64,000 nucleotides of DNA from the NCBI GenBank assembly GCA_014647715.1, contig BMPS01000003.1, positions 124,001-188,000 on the forward strand. Direction: 5' to 3'. Source of the DNA: Streptomyces cinereus. GTDB lineage: Bacteria; Pseudomonadota; Gammaproteobacteria; Pseudomonadales; Moraxellaceae. This document shows, in pieces, positions 31,101-41,465 of this stretch. Positions within the stretch are counted from its first letter, which is position 1; each line of letters opens with the position of its first letter. A program made the position numbers and the translations under genes. The notes under the pieces were generated by a model that saw only the letters and a program-made list of their open reading frames with translations, was not told the origin of the DNA and ran no database searches.

Positions 31101-32581
31101 TCAATCCAAACGCGCTTGTGTCAGTCAAATTGGTTTCGCGCCCAGGCGTAGGTACCATTGCAACGGGTGTGGCAAAAGCGTATGCCGACTTGATTACCAT
31201 TTCAGGGTATGATGGTGGTACCGCAGCGTCTCCTTTGTCATCAATTCACTATGCAGGTTCGCCTTGGGAACTAGGTTTATCTGAAGCGCACCAATCGCTT
31301 CGTGTCAACGGATTACGTCATAAAGTACGCGTGCAAACAGATGGTGGTTTAAAAACGGGTTTAGACGTAGTAAAAGCAGCAATACTGGGAGCGGAAAGCT
31401 TCGGTTTTGGTACCACGCCGATGATTGCCGTGGGCTGTAAATACCTGCGTATCTGTCACCTAAATAACTGCCCAACGGGCGTGGCAACGCAAAAATCAGA
31501 ACTGCGCGATGAGCATTTCATCGGTGAAGCAGAGATGCTGATTAATTTCTTTAGATTTGTGGCACAAGAAACCCGCGAGTGGTTAGCGGCATTGGGCGTG
31601 CGTTCAATGGAAGAGCTTGTGGGTCGCACCGACTTGCTATCAGTCATGTCAGGCACTACCAACAAGCAACAACACCTTAACTTAGCGCCGTTATTATTTA
31701 CCCATAGCAAAGGCGATGGCAAACCACAAACTTGCCAAGTTGAGCGCAATGAGCCATTTGACAAAGGCTTGCTTGCTGAACAAATGGTTATCGATATGAT
31801 GGAGACCATCAAATCAGCCAAAGGTGGTGACTTTAGCTATCGTATTGGCAACTGTGACCGTTCCATCGGTGCGCGTATCTCAGGGGAGATTGCTGCGCTG
31901 CATGGCAACAATGGTATGGCAAGCGCGCCAATCAACTTGCACTTAACCGGCACTGCGGGTCAAAGTTTAGGTGTGTGGAATGCAGGTGGCTTGAACATTA
32001 AGCTTGAAGGCGATGCCAACGACTACGTAGGTAAAGGCATGGCAGGGGGTGAAATCGTGATTTACCCACCAAAAGGCTCGACGTTTGCCAGCCAGCAAAC
32101 TGCTATCATCGGTAACACGTGTCTGTATGGTGCCACAAGCGGTCATCTGTATGCGGCAGGTACTGCCGGTGAACGTTTCGCGGTTCGTAATTCAGGTTGT
32201 TTTGCGGTGGTCGAAGGTACCGGCGACCACTGCTGTGAATACATGACGGGCGGTGTGGTGACAGTGTTGGGTAAAACAGGGCTAAACTTCGGTGCTGGTA
32301 TGACAGGCGGTTTTGCATACGTGCTTGACTTAGATGGCGATTTCTTTGACCGTTGTAACCATGAGCTTATCGATATGCATCGTATCTCAAGTGAGCAAAC
32401 AGAAAATCACCGTATCAACTTGATGTCGATTATCAAAACACACGTGGCAAAAACAGGTAGCCAATGGGGTCAAACTATCCTTGACGACTTTGAGCATTAT
32501 GTTCGTAAATTCTATTTGGTTAAACCAAAAGCCGCGAACATTACTTCGCTACTAAAAACGACCATGGCAGACCCACAATAA
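28112..32581 (+). CDS. gltB: Glutamate synthase (NADPH) large subunit
   Basis: 1489-residue iron-sulfur flavoprotein that makes glutamate from 2-oxoglutarate and glutamine. The class II glutamine amidotransferase domain has the catalytic Cys22 in [10 protein letters not shown] (a short N-terminal propeptide of 21 residues would be removed). Then come the central domain, the FMN/synthase domain ([25 protein letters not shown]), the 3Fe-4S cysteines in [15 protein letters not shown], and the C-terminal beta-helix ([22 protein letters not shown]). GGGAAC-type ribosome-binding site upstream. Cotranscribed with gltD 164 bases downstream. Confidence 0.98.
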   Translation: MSLNQYSDQHNLYQPDVFKDNCGFGLIAHTHGEASHDLVQTAIHSLSCMTHRGGVAADGKTGDGCGLLIATPKVFFKKIASDNGFTLNEIFAVGTVFVNLDKALAQQSQDTLSQAIEAQGLLVAGWRDVPVDLSIVGDIARESLPGFKQILVNCPINMDEATFNRKLFVARRKAEIELKDDPLFYVTSLTSQVVIYKGLVMPADLPAFFLDLQDERLASHIVVFHQRFSTNTLPRWPLAQPFRYLAHNGELNTIDGNRDWAVARTPKFVTDLIPELQELQPLVNRVGSDSSSLDNMLEVLVSGGMDLFRALSILVPPAWQNVDTMDMDLRAFYEFYSQHMEAWDGPAGLVIQDGRYAVCMLDRNGLRPSRWVTTKNGYITVASEIGTWDYQPEDVIAKGRVGPGQMLVIDTETGNIMDTKAVGRQLKKAHPYRLWLRENAVRLRDDEQLEEKAYEQRETGENLLALQKMFHITNEERTEIIRPSAENGQEAVGSMGDDTPMAVLSKQVRHVADFFRQQFAQVTNPPIDPLREAIVMSLETCLGSEKNIFEPTPDHANRIVLSSPVLSSSKMMQLRSVTKPGFEIETIDLNYDESMALDDAIKHICEQAAQAVRAGKVLIVLSDRNIEKGKVPANAIMVTGAVHHHLINVGLRADANLIIETGLVRDSHQLAVLLGFGATAVYPYLAYNVIADLVDKGDLLGDPLYAKNNFRKSLDKGLLKILSKMGISTVSSYRGAQLFEAVGLSEEVVELCFTGVESRISGATFEDLAIDQQILAKNAFTKRVPLDQGGLLKFVFNKEYHAFNPDVIQALHKAVRTGDYDNYKEYASIVNSRPVATLRDLLQLDTSKSISVDDVEPIEQILKRFDSAGMSLGALSPEAHEAIATAMNTIGGRSNSGEGGEDPTRYGTIRNSKIKQVASGRFGVTPAYLRSAEVMQIKIAQGAKPGEGGQLPGGKVNSLIARLRYSVPGVTLISPPPHHDIYSIEDLAQLIFDLKQVNPNALVSVKLVSRPGVGTIATGVAKAYADLITISGYDGGTAASPLSSIHYAGSPWELGLSEAHQSLRVNGLRHKVRVQTDGGLKTGLDVVKAAILGAESFGFGTTPMIAVGCKYLRICHLNNCPTGVATQKSELRDEHFIGEAEMLINFFRFVAQETREWLAALGVRSMEELVGRTDLLSVMSGTTNKQQHLNLAPLLFTHSKGDGKPQTCQVERNEPFDKGLLAEQMVIDMMETIKSAKGGDFSYRIGNCDRSIGARISGEIAALHGNNGMASAPINLHLTGTAGQSLGVWNAGGLNIKLEGDANDYVGKGMAGGEIVIYPPKGSTFASQQTAIIGNTCLYGATSGHLYAAGTAGERFAVRNSGCFAVVEGTGDHCCEYMTGGVVTVLGKTGLNFGAGMTGGFAYVLDLDGDFFDRCNHELIDMHRISSEQTENHRINLMSIIKTHVAKTGSQWGQTILDDFEHYVRKFYLVKPKAANITSLLKTTMADPQ

Positions 32582-32733
32582 GCGATTGTGTAGCATAATT
32601 TGATGATATTGGATTGCTAAAGGTAGCGCGTGACCAGCGCTCTACCTTTAACTTAAATTTTAAAAGTTCGCTGTCAAGCAGGTCGGTATACAGTGAATCG
32701 CTGGATACCACTCACTTAGGAGCATTGCTTTAG

Positions 32734-34167
<1,434 letters not shown>

Positions 34168-34208
34168 GCATGAACCTTCTTTAGCTAAGAATTGCTGTTA
34201 ATTACGTC

Positions 34209-34237
34209 AAAAAACCCAATATTGATTGGGTTTTTTT
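34209..34237 (+). terminator. Rho-independent terminator of gltBD
   Basis: AAAAACCCAAT pairs with ATTGGGTTTTT around the loop ATTG, with seven T in total. Confidence 0.85.
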
Positions 34238-34315
34238 ACAGGTAAATTTCGGTGCGTTTTTGTCCACTTTGGGCTATTATGTCGCATAAATTCATCATAC
34301 TACTAGGTCAATGAC

Positions 34316-34864
34316 ATGCCATTTGCGCAGCATTTTCGTCCCGCTACTTGGGCAAAATTACGGTGTCAACATGCCAATCTTTATCAAATCGATGAGCAGC
34401 TGTTTCGTAGTGAGCAGCTGACGCCCGATGATATCGGTATTATCCAGCAATACGGCATCAATACCCTTATCAATTTACGATTTTTTGATCGCGATGATAA
34501 CGAAGAAAATTTAGCCAATTTACCGCTGACCTTTATCAATCACCCATTGATGACTTGGGCGATTAAGCCGCAGCAACTTGCTGAAATTTTGTATGATATT
34601 TTGTGGCACCAAGCGCGTGGCGACAAGGTGCTCGTGCATTGTTATCATGGCTCAGATCGCACGGGTATTAGCGTTGCTATGTATCGCATTTTGGTACAAA
34701 ACTGGACGATTGAACATGCCAAAATTGAAATGCAGGACGGCGGGTATGGCTTTCACTGGATTTGGATTAATATCAGCAATTTATTGACCGAGAAAAAAGT
34801 GCAAGAAGTGCAACATGCCTTATTAGCACTACAACGCCAAAAGCCTATTATTAGCCAACCTTAA
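34316..34864 (+). CDS. Dual-specificity/tyrosine-type protein phosphatase
   Basis: 182-residue soluble protein with the Cys-based phosphatase signature HCYHGSDRTG (nucleophile Cys about 109, Arg about 115). Upstream it has a substrate-pocket motif INTLINLRFFDRDDNEENL and an NHPLMTW stretch. This is the DSP/PTP-like family often found in bacteria near polysaccharide genes. The following gene encodes a flippase-like protein, so a role in envelope polysaccharide control is possible but unproven. Confidence 0.75.
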   Translation: MPFAQHFRPATWAKLRCQHANLYQIDEQLFRSEQLTPDDIGIIQQYGINTLINLRFFDRDDNEENLANLPLTFINHPLMTWAIKPQQLAEILYDILWHQARGDKVLVHCYHGSDRTGISVAMYRILVQNWTIEHAKIEMQDGGYGFHWIWINISNLLTEKKVQEVQHALLALQRQKPIISQP

Positions 34865-34897
34865 AACCCATCAAGCGACATTAACTTTGGATAGCCT

Positions 34898-36340
34898 GTG
34901 AATATCAAACGACTGTTAGGTGAAACCATTATCTATGGTATCGGTGCGATTTTACCCCGTGTCATTACCTTTTTACTCAATCCGTTGTATATCAATTACA
35001 TCGATAAAGAAGCCTTTGCTATTTTTACCAGCCTATATGCCTGGATTGCTTTTATCAATATTGTGCTCACTTTTGGTTTTGAAACATCTTATTTTCGCTT
35101 TTCAGGAGAGGATAAAACAGGCGCCGCCGAAAAAAATGTGTTTAGCACGGCGTTTTGGTTTATTGCCATGTTAGCAGGCGGTTTTTTGGTCATGGTGTTG
35201 CTGTTTAGCAATCCATTATCAATCCTGATGGATTATGGCAATCACCCTGAATTTTTGCGCTGGTTTGCTTGGATTGCGTTTTTTGATGCGATTTGTACCA
35301 TTCCGTTTGCCTGGCTACGTTATCACAACCAACCTGTGAAGTATTCAGTGGTGCGGGTGGTGTCGATTTTGATACAGACTGTGGTGGTTATTGCGCTGTT
35401 TCGTTTTGTGCCCATTGAGGCTGCCAAAAGTTTCGGTTTGACCGAGCAAGTGGCGTATCCGTTCTTTGCCAATTTAGTTGCCAGTCTCGCCACTTTTATG
35501 ATGCTGTTTCCGATTATCAAAAAAGTACGCTTACATTTTGATAAAGCCTTGTTCAAACGTATGATTCGTTATTCTTATCCGGTCATGCTGGCAGGGTTGG
35601 CGTTTATGGTGAATGAAAACTTTGATAAAATCATTCAATATTATATGATTGATAAAGGCGATGCGGGGGCATACGGCGGCTGCTACAAATTGGCGGTGTT
35701 AATGACTTTGTTTGTGACCGCGTATCGGATGGGGATTGAGCCGTTTTTATTCAAACAAATGCACCACGCCAATGCCAAACATAATTATGCCATGATGACA
35801 GAGTACTTTGCTTTATTTGCATCGGTGGTGGCGCTTGGAATTATTGCCAATATTTCATGGCTCAAACGGTTATTTATCACCGATCCCAGTTATTGGACAG
35901 CGATTAATATCGTGCCGATTATCGTCATTGCGAACCTATGTTTTGGGATTTATTACAACCTATCAACTTGGTATAAGGTAACTGACCGTACTGGGATTGG
36001 CTCAGCCATCTCGTGGCTTGGGGCGGGACTGACTATTTTGCTCCATATGCTGTTTTTAAAACAATACGGCTTTATGGTATCGGCGTGGGTGACGCTTTTT
36101 GTTTATTTCCTCATGATGATAGTATCGTACGCGCTTGGGCAGCATTTTTATCCGATACCTTACCAAACCAAAAAAATCGTTTTCTTTTTGGGCACGCTGA
36201 TGCTCTTTAGCGTGATAATCGTCAGTGCTTTTCAAATGAATTTTTGGTTATCCAATACCTTATTACTGGTCTATATTGGCTTAATCGGCTATAGCGAGCG
36301 CGCGCTGTTAAAAGGTTTGGTAAAAGCAAAAGCGTCATGA
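34898..36340 (+). CDS. Oligosaccharide flippase family protein (MOP superfamily)
   Basis: 480-residue integral membrane protein with about 12-14 hydrophobic helices, starting at a GTG (34898) with NIKRLLGETIIYGIGAILPR, typical of Wzx/RfbX-like polysaccharide flippases. Members move lipid-linked sugar repeat units across the inner membrane. No glycosyltransferases or polymerase lie next to it, so its substrate cannot be read from context. Transcribed with the phosphatase gene, 33 bases downstream of it. Confidence 0.75.
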   Translation: MNIKRLLGETIIYGIGAILPRVITFLLNPLYINYIDKEAFAIFTSLYAWIAFINIVLTFGFETSYFRFSGEDKTGAAEKNVFSTAFWFIAMLAGGFLVMVLLFSNPLSILMDYGNHPEFLRWFAWIAFFDAICTIPFAWLRYHNQPVKYSVVRVVSILIQTVVVIALFRFVPIEAAKSFGLTEQVAYPFFANLVASLATFMMLFPIIKKVRLHFDKALFKRMIRYSYPVMLAGLAFMVNENFDKIIQYYMIDKGDAGAYGGCYKLAVLMTLFVTAYRMGIEPFLFKQMHHANAKHNYAMMTEYFALFASVVALGIIANISWLKRLFITDPSYWTAINIVPIIVIANLCFGIYYNLSTWYKVTDRTGIGSAISWLGAGLTILLHMLFLKQYGFMVSAWVTLFVYFLMMIVSYALGQHFYPIPYQTKKIVFFLGTLMLFSVIIVSAFQMNFWLSNTLLLVYIGLIGYSERALLKGLVKAKAS

Positions 36341-36421
36341 ATGAACCTTAATAACATTTTAATGGGTCCCAGTATTTAATTTAGCCAAATTACCCTTATA
36401 TCAATTACTAATCGCAATTGA

Positions 36422-36451
36422 TTCACCTTGCGCAAAAAAGTTTGCTATAGT
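36422..36451 (+). promoter_or_regulatory. Extended -10 promoter for nadA
   Basis: TTCACC (36422-36427), 18-bp spacer, TGCTATAGT (TGn-extended -10, 36443-36451). The start of transcription would fall at about 36458, almost on the Shine-Dalgarno sequence of the upstream nadA ATG. Confidence 0.45.
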
Positions 36452-36467
36452 AACAGCAGGAGAATCA

Positions 36468-37664
36468 ATGAATTGCTACTTACCTGTGATAGACATGGGT
36501 AAGTCATCTCATGAGAAGGAGTTTTTCATGCAACAATCAAGTACGCCGCAAGCAACTACCCAGCTAGACAATCCTCTATTAGCGAATAATGAGCAACTAG
36601 TAGCAGTGTCTGCCAAAGACATTGTCAAACAACATCTCGATAAGCTCGGTATACCCCAAGATATTCAGATTGACGATGCCGAATTTGCAGAAAAAAAACA
36701 GCGCATTGCCGATTTGTTAAAACAGCATAATGCCACGTTGATTGCTCACTACTACACCGACCCAAAAATCCAAGCAATTGCCGAAGCTACAGGCGGTATC
36801 GTGTCGGATAGTTTAGAGATGGCACGGTTTGGGCGTGATAGTGATGCCGATGTGCTTATTGTTGCAGGTGTCAAATTCATGGGTGAGACCGCTAAAATCC
36901 TAAGCCCTGCAAAAACGGTATTAATGCCAACCCTAGAAGCCACTTGTTCATTAGATTTGGGTTGTCCGATTGAAGATTTTAGCGCGTTTTGTGACCAGCA
37001 TCCTGACCGTACTGTGGTGGTGTATGCCAACACGTCAGCGGCTGTTAAAGCGCGGGCAGATTGGGTGGTGACATCGAGTATCGCGGTTGAGCTCATTGAC
37101 CATCTAGACAGCCAAGGTGAAAAAATCATTTGGGCACCTGACCAGCATTTGGGACGTTATATTCAGCAAAAAGTGGGCGCAGATATGCTACTGTGGGATG
37201 GCGCTTGTATCGTGCATGAAGAGTTCCGTAGCCGCAGCCTAAAAACCATGAAAGAGATGTACCCCGATGCGGCGGTGCTAGTGCACCCAGAATCACCGAT
37301 TGAGATGACCCAAATGGCAGATGCCGTCGGTAGCACCAGTCAGCTGATTAAAGCGGCACAAACCCTACCGCACAAGATGTTCATCGTCGCCACCGATCGC
37401 GGTATTTTTTATAAAATGCAGCAAGCGGCGCCAGATAAGGTGTTTATCGAAGCTCCGACGCGTGGCGAAGGTGCAACCTGTCGTTCATGTGCGCACTGCC
37501 CGTGGATGGCGATGAATGATTTAGACCAAATCATCCATGCACTGGAGAAAGTAGGCACGCCCGACGCCGTACCACACGAGATTTTTGTTGATGCGCAGCT
37601 AATCGAACAAGCTAAAAAACCCCTAGATCGAATGCTCGCGTTTGGCGCCACGCTCAAAAGATAG
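36468..37664 (+). CDS. nadA: Quinolinate synthase
   Basis: 4Fe-4S enzyme that condenses iminoaspartate with dihydroxyacetone phosphate to quinolinate in NAD synthesis. Three cluster cysteines are expected; candidates are in [12 protein letters not shown], in the [11 protein letters not shown] region and in the C-terminal [27 protein letters not shown] is the substrate-binding N-terminal motif. Two in-frame starts each have a good ribosome-binding site: ATG 36468 (AGGAG) gives 398 residues, and ATG 36528 (AAGGAG) gives 378 residues. The predicted promoter favours the second. Confidence 0.95.
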   Translation: MNCYLPVIDMGKSSHEKEFFMQQSSTPQATTQLDNPLLANNEQLVAVSAKDIVKQHLDKLGIPQDIQIDDAEFAEKKQRIADLLKQHNATLIAHYYTDPKIQAIAEATGGIVSDSLEMARFGRDSDADVLIVAGVKFMGETAKILSPAKTVLMPTLEATCSLDLGCPIEDFSAFCDQHPDRTVVVYANTSAAVKARADWVVTSSIAVELIDHLDSQGEKIIWAPDQHLGRYIQQKVGADMLLWDGACIVHEEFRSRSLKTMKEMYPDAAVLVHPESPIEMTQMADAVGSTSQLIKAAQTLPHKMFIVATDRGIFYKMQQAAPDKVFIEAPTRGEGATCRSCAHCPWMAMNDLDQIIHALEKVGTPDAVPHEIFVDAQLIEQAKKPLDRMLAFGATLKR

Positions 37665-37708
37665 GCATTAACAACCATCGTCTGTTTTTAAAATATTGAA
37701 AAAAGTCG

Positions 37709-37737
37709 TTGACAGCCTAACTAACTTGCTTTAATAT
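37709..37737 (+). promoter_or_regulatory. Promoter of the tRNA Pro-Arg-His operon
   Basis: Perfect TTGACA (37709-37714), 17-bp spacer, TAATAT (37732-37737), about 80 bp upstream of tRNA-Pro. Confidence 0.65.
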
Positions 37738-37817
37738 ACGCACCACTTAGCGATGATAGCCTTTAAGCTTACCATTGCTAAAGTGTTGAAGTAACAATTA
37801 AGCCTAGTTAGGCAATC

Positions 37818-37893
37818 GGAGTGTAGCACAGCTTGGTAGTGCACCTGGTTTGGGACCAGGGGGTCGAAGGTTCGAATCCTTTCACTCCGACCA
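37818..37893 (+). tRNA. tRNA-Pro (UGG anticodon)
   Basis: 76 bases. CGGAGTG pairs with CACTCCG, the anticodon loop is TTTGGGA with anticodon TGG, the T arm carries GTTCGAAT, and the 3' CCA is encoded. First of three tRNAs in tandem. Confidence 0.95.
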
Positions 37894-37955
37894 TTCATTC
37901 TTTAAACTTCCCTAAGTTGAAAAGATGAATCAAGAGCCGAGCAGGCTTTTTTTAT

Positions 37956-38029
37956 GCGCCTGTAGCTCAGTTGGATAGAGCACCCGCCTTCTAAGTGGGT
38001 GGTCACAGGTTCGAATCCTGTCAGGCGCG
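37956..38029 (+). tRNA. tRNA-Arg (UCU anticodon)
   Basis: 74 bases to the discriminator G. GCGCCTG pairs with CAGGCGC, the anticodon loop CTTCTAA contains TCT, and the T arm ACAGG/CCTGT is intact. The 3' CCA is not encoded (the next bases are CAT), unlike the other tRNAs of the window, so it must be added enzymatically. Confidence 0.94.
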
Positions 38030-38059
38030 CATTTTGCTAGTCTGTAAAACCTACCTTAT

Positions 38060-38136
38060 GGCGGATGTAGCTCAGTTGGTAGAGCCCCGGGTTGTGATCT
38101 CGGTTGTCGTGGGTTCGAGTCCCATCATTCGCCCCA
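38060..38136 (+). tRNA. tRNA-His (GUG anticodon), island insertion site
   Basis: 77 bases including the extra 5' G (-1) typical of tRNA-His. GCGGATG pairs with CATTCGC, the anticodon loop TTGTGAT contains GTG, and CCA is encoded. Its last 16 bases (38121-38136) are repeated at 57580-57595, so this tRNA is the attachment site of the genomic island that follows; the tRNA itself stays complete. Confidence 0.96.
38121..38136 (+). repeat. attL: left 16-bp direct repeat
   Basis: CCCATCATTCGCCCCA, the 3' end of tRNA-His including its CCA, identical to 57580-57595. Confidence 0.9.
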
Positions 38137-38143
38137 ATCTTTA

Positions 38144-38255
38144 TTACCTATTGTTACCTAGAATTACCTAAATAATTCTCTAAACCTTGTAAGCACTAGC
38201 TTTCAAGGTTTTTTTGTTACTTGTCATTACCTATTATTACCTTTATTATTACCTG
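38144..38255 (+). repeat. Phased TTACCT repeats beside attL (candidate integrase arm sites)
   Basis: Direct copies of TTACCTA start at 38144, 38154 and 38164 (exactly 10 bp apart). After a terminator hairpin come TTACCTA at 38227, TTACCTT at 38237 and TTACCTG at 38249. Same orientation and helical phasing next to the att site and upstream of the integrase suggest arm-type or excisionase binding sites. A further TTACCTA lies at 57412-57418 near attR. Confidence 0.5.
38182..38215 (+). terminator. Island-borne terminator after tRNA-His
   Basis: AAACCTTG..AAGC / GCTT..CAAGGTTT, a two-part stem with loop ACTA, followed by a T run. It lies inside the island between tRNA-His and the integrase and can end the tRNA operon transcript. 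Confidence 0.7.
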
Positions 38256-38314
38256 AGAGCACCACGTTATTTGCGTTACTTTTAGCGTTACTTGATGATA
38301 TAGGAGGTTAACTA

Positions 38315-39736
38315 ATGGCAGAGCGTCAGAATTATAAGTTAAATGACAAGCTTATTAGATCTATCTGTAGTGAACCTCCTAAAAAAGTAGTGAGACATGG
38401 TGATGGAGATAACCTGTATTTATTTCACAAACCTGATGGTGGTATTTACTGGATTTTTGAATACAGTTTTCAAACAGAAAAAGATTTAAAGCCTAAACGC
38501 AAAAACATTCAGTTTGGTATATATAAATCTACGAACAAGCAGCTTACTGCAACCTTTAAACCTGAAATGAGTATAAAGGATGCTCGGATTGAGCGTGACC
38601 GTCTTAAAGCTCTTGTTAAGCAAGGTATTGATCCATTAGAACAAAAAAAGAAGCAGAGAAGTCATGCAACAGAAAGTGATTTATTCAAAAACATTGTTGC
38701 AGGCTTCTTACAACATAAAGAAGCTACTACTACGCCAAATTATGTTAAAAAAACAACGCGCTTTTTTAACAATCACATTCTCAAACATTTAGGTAATTAT
38801 CCTATTCAAGCTATTACTGCTCAAGATGTTATAAAAATGGGTCAAGAAATTGAAAAAAAATTTTTAGAACAGGGTAAAAGCACTTCTTATACTGCTCATA
38901 AATCAATTGGTTTGGTTAGTGAGGTTTTTAACTATGCGATTGATGTCAAAGGTTTCAATATACCTAATATTGCAAGTGGTAGAACAAGAGCTCTAAAAGC
39001 TCACCACGCCAAACGTATGAAAAGGGTAGAGCCCCAAGAATTTCCTGAACTACTTAAAAGAATTGATAGCTATTGTGAGAAATATCAACGTGCGGATATT
39101 CAAACATCATGCGCATTGAAATTGATTGCCTTATGTTTTGTTAGAACCCAAGAACTAAGACTTTTTGAATGGAATGAAATAGATACTTTAAGACAAGTAT
39201 GGCGTATTCCTGCTACAAAAATGAAAATGCGTCGAGATCACGTTATTCCATTGTCTCCACAAGCAATGAAACTAATCAGTGATATGAGACCCATTACGGG
39301 TAATACCGACTATGTATTTTTTAATTTTAGAACTAATAAACCATTTAGTGAAGCTTGGTTAAACCAAGCACTTGCAAAAATGGGTTACAAAGGGCAGATG
39401 ACAGGTCATGGTTTTAGAGGATTGGCTAGTACAAGTTTAAATGAGATGCATTTTAATAAAGACATAATTGAATTGCAGCTTGCTCACTTAGATGAAACTA
39501 GTACTTCTAGCAGATATGATACTTCTAATAAATTGCAGCAGCGTCAGGACATGATGTATCAATGGGCAAACTATTTGGATGATTTGAGAGCTGGCAGAGT
39601 TGTTAATTTTGATTTAGAGCCAATTGAGCAAAATAACGCCGATGTAAAGGATGAGTTTGAACTATTTAAAAAATTGAAATCAGCTGGCTTGCTTGAGGAT
39701 CTTATAAAAAAATTAGATAGCTACGATATAGGTTAA
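38315..39736 (+). CDS. int: Tyrosine recombinase (P4-type integrase)
   Basis: 473-residue site-specific recombinase that would integrate and excise the island at tRNA-His. The N-terminal part (about 1-110) looks like the DUF4102/arm-binding domain of P4-type integrases; then comes a SAM-like core-binding domain (about 120-230). The catalytic domain has Arg277 in RTQELRLFEW, His365 and Arg368 in GHGFRGLAS, and the likely nucleophile Tyr401 in SRYD. A perfect AGGAGG ribosome-binding site is at 38302-38307. Adjacent to attL, pointing inward. Confidence 0.93.
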   Translation: MAERQNYKLNDKLIRSICSEPPKKVVRHGDGDNLYLFHKPDGGIYWIFEYSFQTEKDLKPKRKNIQFGIYKSTNKQLTATFKPEMSIKDARIERDRLKALVKQGIDPLEQKKKQRSHATESDLFKNIVAGFLQHKEATTTPNYVKKTTRFFNNHILKHLGNYPIQAITAQDVIKMGQEIEKKFLEQGKSTSYTAHKSIGLVSEVFNYAIDVKGFNIPNIASGRTRALKAHHAKRMKRVEPQEFPELLKRIDSYCEKYQRADIQTSCALKLIALCFVRTQELRLFEWNEIDTLRQVWRIPATKMKMRRDHVIPLSPQAMKLISDMRPITGNTDYVFFNFRTNKPFSEAWLNQALAKMGYKGQMTGHGFRGLASTSLNEMHFNKDIIELQLAHLDETSTSSRYDTSNKLQQRQDMMYQWANYLDDLRAGRVVNFDLEPIEQNNADVKDEFELFKKLKSAGLLEDLIKKLDSYDIG

Positions 39737-39765
39737 AAATTTTAGAAATATTGCATTAACTTTAG

Positions 39766-40614
39766 ATGGAGAAAAAATTGAAAAACGCTGAAAATGACAT
39801 TGACTTTAATGAGGGTTTTGATTTTCAAATAAAAAATAATAATATTTATGAAGCTTATGAATACTTTCTTTACTTTAATTTAACTCCTCTAGATATCGCT
39901 CAAGAGTTATTGGATTTTCCATATATTATTAATGATCCTTTCGATAGAGATGAATATGAGCAAGCATTAGATCAAGGTCTAATTACTAAGCAGAATGATG
40001 ATGACTTTGACCTTATATCAACTTTAAATAAGTATTATTGTGAATTTTCGGAAAGTAGAAAGTTATCCGAAATTGAGAATTATCGTCAAGCACTTGATTA
40101 CTATTTGGCTGAGAGTAATATCTCAGACTACGTGCCTAGTAGTTTTAAGAAAAAGATGAGGGAGTTTCGGAAACCTGAGATTCTATCCAGCTTATGCACA
40201 TATTTACAGTTAAGTAATCTGAGCAGGCAGGCATATTCTGACAAAAATTATGTCGCTTCTAATATGATGTATCACATGGCTCTAGAATATTTAATTGATA
40301 TTAAACTAATGCTCGATAAAAGTGTAGTTATAAGCTCAAACAAAATAATTAAATCAATCATGAGTGAAAATGGGAAAAAAGGTGCTAATGCTAAAGCAGA
40401 TTTATACTCTGATGCAAGAAAATTAATAATAGACTTACATGATAAAAAATACAGTCGAAAAGATAGAAATGGAAATTATGTTTATAAGCCACCAAGCGCA
40501 GCAGAATTAATTTTTGATGAACTACAAAATGAAACTGATGCAAACCTTAAACGCTATTCAGTGGGAACTATAGCTAATTTACTTAGAAGGCATCGAGACT
40601 CAGGAATTAAATAA
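39766..40614 (+). CDS. Hypothetical island protein
   Basis: 282 residues, soluble, predicted mostly helical, acidic N-terminal third (DIDFNEGFDFQIKN). The central part around MMYHMALEYLIDIKLMLDK looks like a helical bundle, and the basic C-terminal end (LKRYSVGTIANLLRRHRD) might bind DNA. I recognise no family. It follows the integrase by 29 bases in the same direction, so it may be coexpressed with it. The start ATG at 39766 has no clear ribosome-binding site. Confidence 0.6.
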   Translation: MEKKLKNAENDIDFNEGFDFQIKNNNIYEAYEYFLYFNLTPLDIAQELLDFPYIINDPFDRDEYEQALDQGLITKQNDDDFDLISTLNKYYCEFSESRKLSEIENYRQALDYYLAESNISDYVPSSFKKKMREFRKPEILSSLCTYLQLSNLSRQAYSDKNYVASNMMYHMALEYLIDIKLMLDKSVVISSNKIIKSIMSENGKKGANAKADLYSDARKLIIDLHDKKYSRKDRNGNYVYKPPSAAELIFDELQNETDANLKRYSVGTIANLLRRHRDSGIK

Positions 40615-40671
40615 TTACTAATTCTATAAAAAATAATTAAAACTAAATAATATTTTTTTAACCTATTTTTG

Positions 40672-40695
40672 GCTGCCAAAATGCATTTTGGCAGC
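40672..40695. repeat. 24-bp perfect palindrome upstream of alpA
   Basis: Arms GCTGCCAAAATG and CATTTTGGCAGC meet at 40683/40684 with no spacer. No T tract follows on either strand, so an operator, a cruciform or part of a replication origin is as likely as a terminator. Confidence 0.5.
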
Positions 40696-40798
40696 TAGCG
40701 TTATGAAATTATTTTTTCAAAAGCATAAGATTCAATTGTAGCCAAAAGTCGTTACTAGACTTAACTACACATAACCTTTTATTACCTAATAATATGGA

Positions 40799-41083
40799 AT
40801 GAATCTTATGAAATTGCAAAACCGTTTTCTAAGGATGTCTGATTTAGCAAACACATCTGCAAAACCCGCCAAAATTGTCATTGATAAATCAACAGGACAA
40901 AAACGTCAAATACAAGCCAAGCCTGCCAAACAAGGTATAGTTGGTTTTTCAGCAAAACATATTTATCACCTAATTGCCCAACATGATTTTCCAAAACCGA
41001 TAAAAATTGGACGGGCAAGTATGTGGCGCTACTCAGAAGTTATGAAATGGATGAAGCAGCAAGGAGAGCAAAATGAAAATTAA
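40799..41083 (+). CDS. AlpA-family helix-turn-helix regulator
   Basis: 94 residues. FLRMSDLA at the N terminus and a winged-helix core FSAKHIYHLIAQHDFPKPIKIG, then SMWRYSEVMKWMKQQ, match the AlpA/phage transcriptional regulator family, which includes excisionase-like proteins that activate or accompany P4-type integrases. An unusual Lys/Ala-rich insert (about 21-44) splits the usual N-terminal motif from the helix-turn-helix. Its end overlaps the next gene by 11 bases. Confidence 0.75.
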   Translation: MNLMKLQNRFLRMSDLANTSAKPAKIVIDKSTGQKRQIQAKPAKQGIVGFSAKHIYHLIAQHDFPKPIKIGRASMWRYSEVMKWMKQQGEQNEN

Positions 41084-41465
41084 TCTCCTGATTCAAGCTA
41101 TGGCTTCATTAAATTTAACAACTAATCAGCTACAGCCTTCACCTCGAACTTGTGAAAATACTCGACTAAAAAGAAGCAAAATAGGAAAACATCAGCGAAA
41201 ATTTAACCCTCAAAGATTACCTACCCCAAAGGTTTTTTATCAAAATCTAGGCATTGAAATGAAGGGTCGTGGTGAGTGGCGAGTTGCTAAATGTCCATTC
41301 CATGATGACAAGCGTCCAAGTTTAAGCGTCAATATCTTGCACGGCGGCTATAAATGTCATGCCTGCGGTGTATCAGGTGACATGATTAAATTTTACACAA
41401 GCTATAAATGTCTAGATTTCCTTACCGCTTGTGATGAATTAGATTTATGGGATGTGCAAAAATGA
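41073..41465 (+). CDS. CHC2 zinc-finger primase-like protein
   Basis: 130 residues. The C-terminal half is a CHC2-type DNA-primase zinc-binding domain: C74PFH77 and C95HAC98, with the intervening DDKRPSLSVN, then GDMIKFY. The RNA-polymerase (Toprim) domain is not on this polypeptide; it is on the next gene. Gene overlaps on both sides (alpA upstream, DUF927 gene downstream) show a tightly coupled replication operon. Confidence 0.8.
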   Translation: MKINLLIQAMASLNLTTNQLQPSPRTCENTRLKRSKIGKHQRKFNPQRLPTPKVFYQNLGIEMKGRGEWRVAKCPFHDDKRPSLSVNILHGGYKCHACGVSGDMIKFYTSYKCLDFLTACDELDLWDVQK

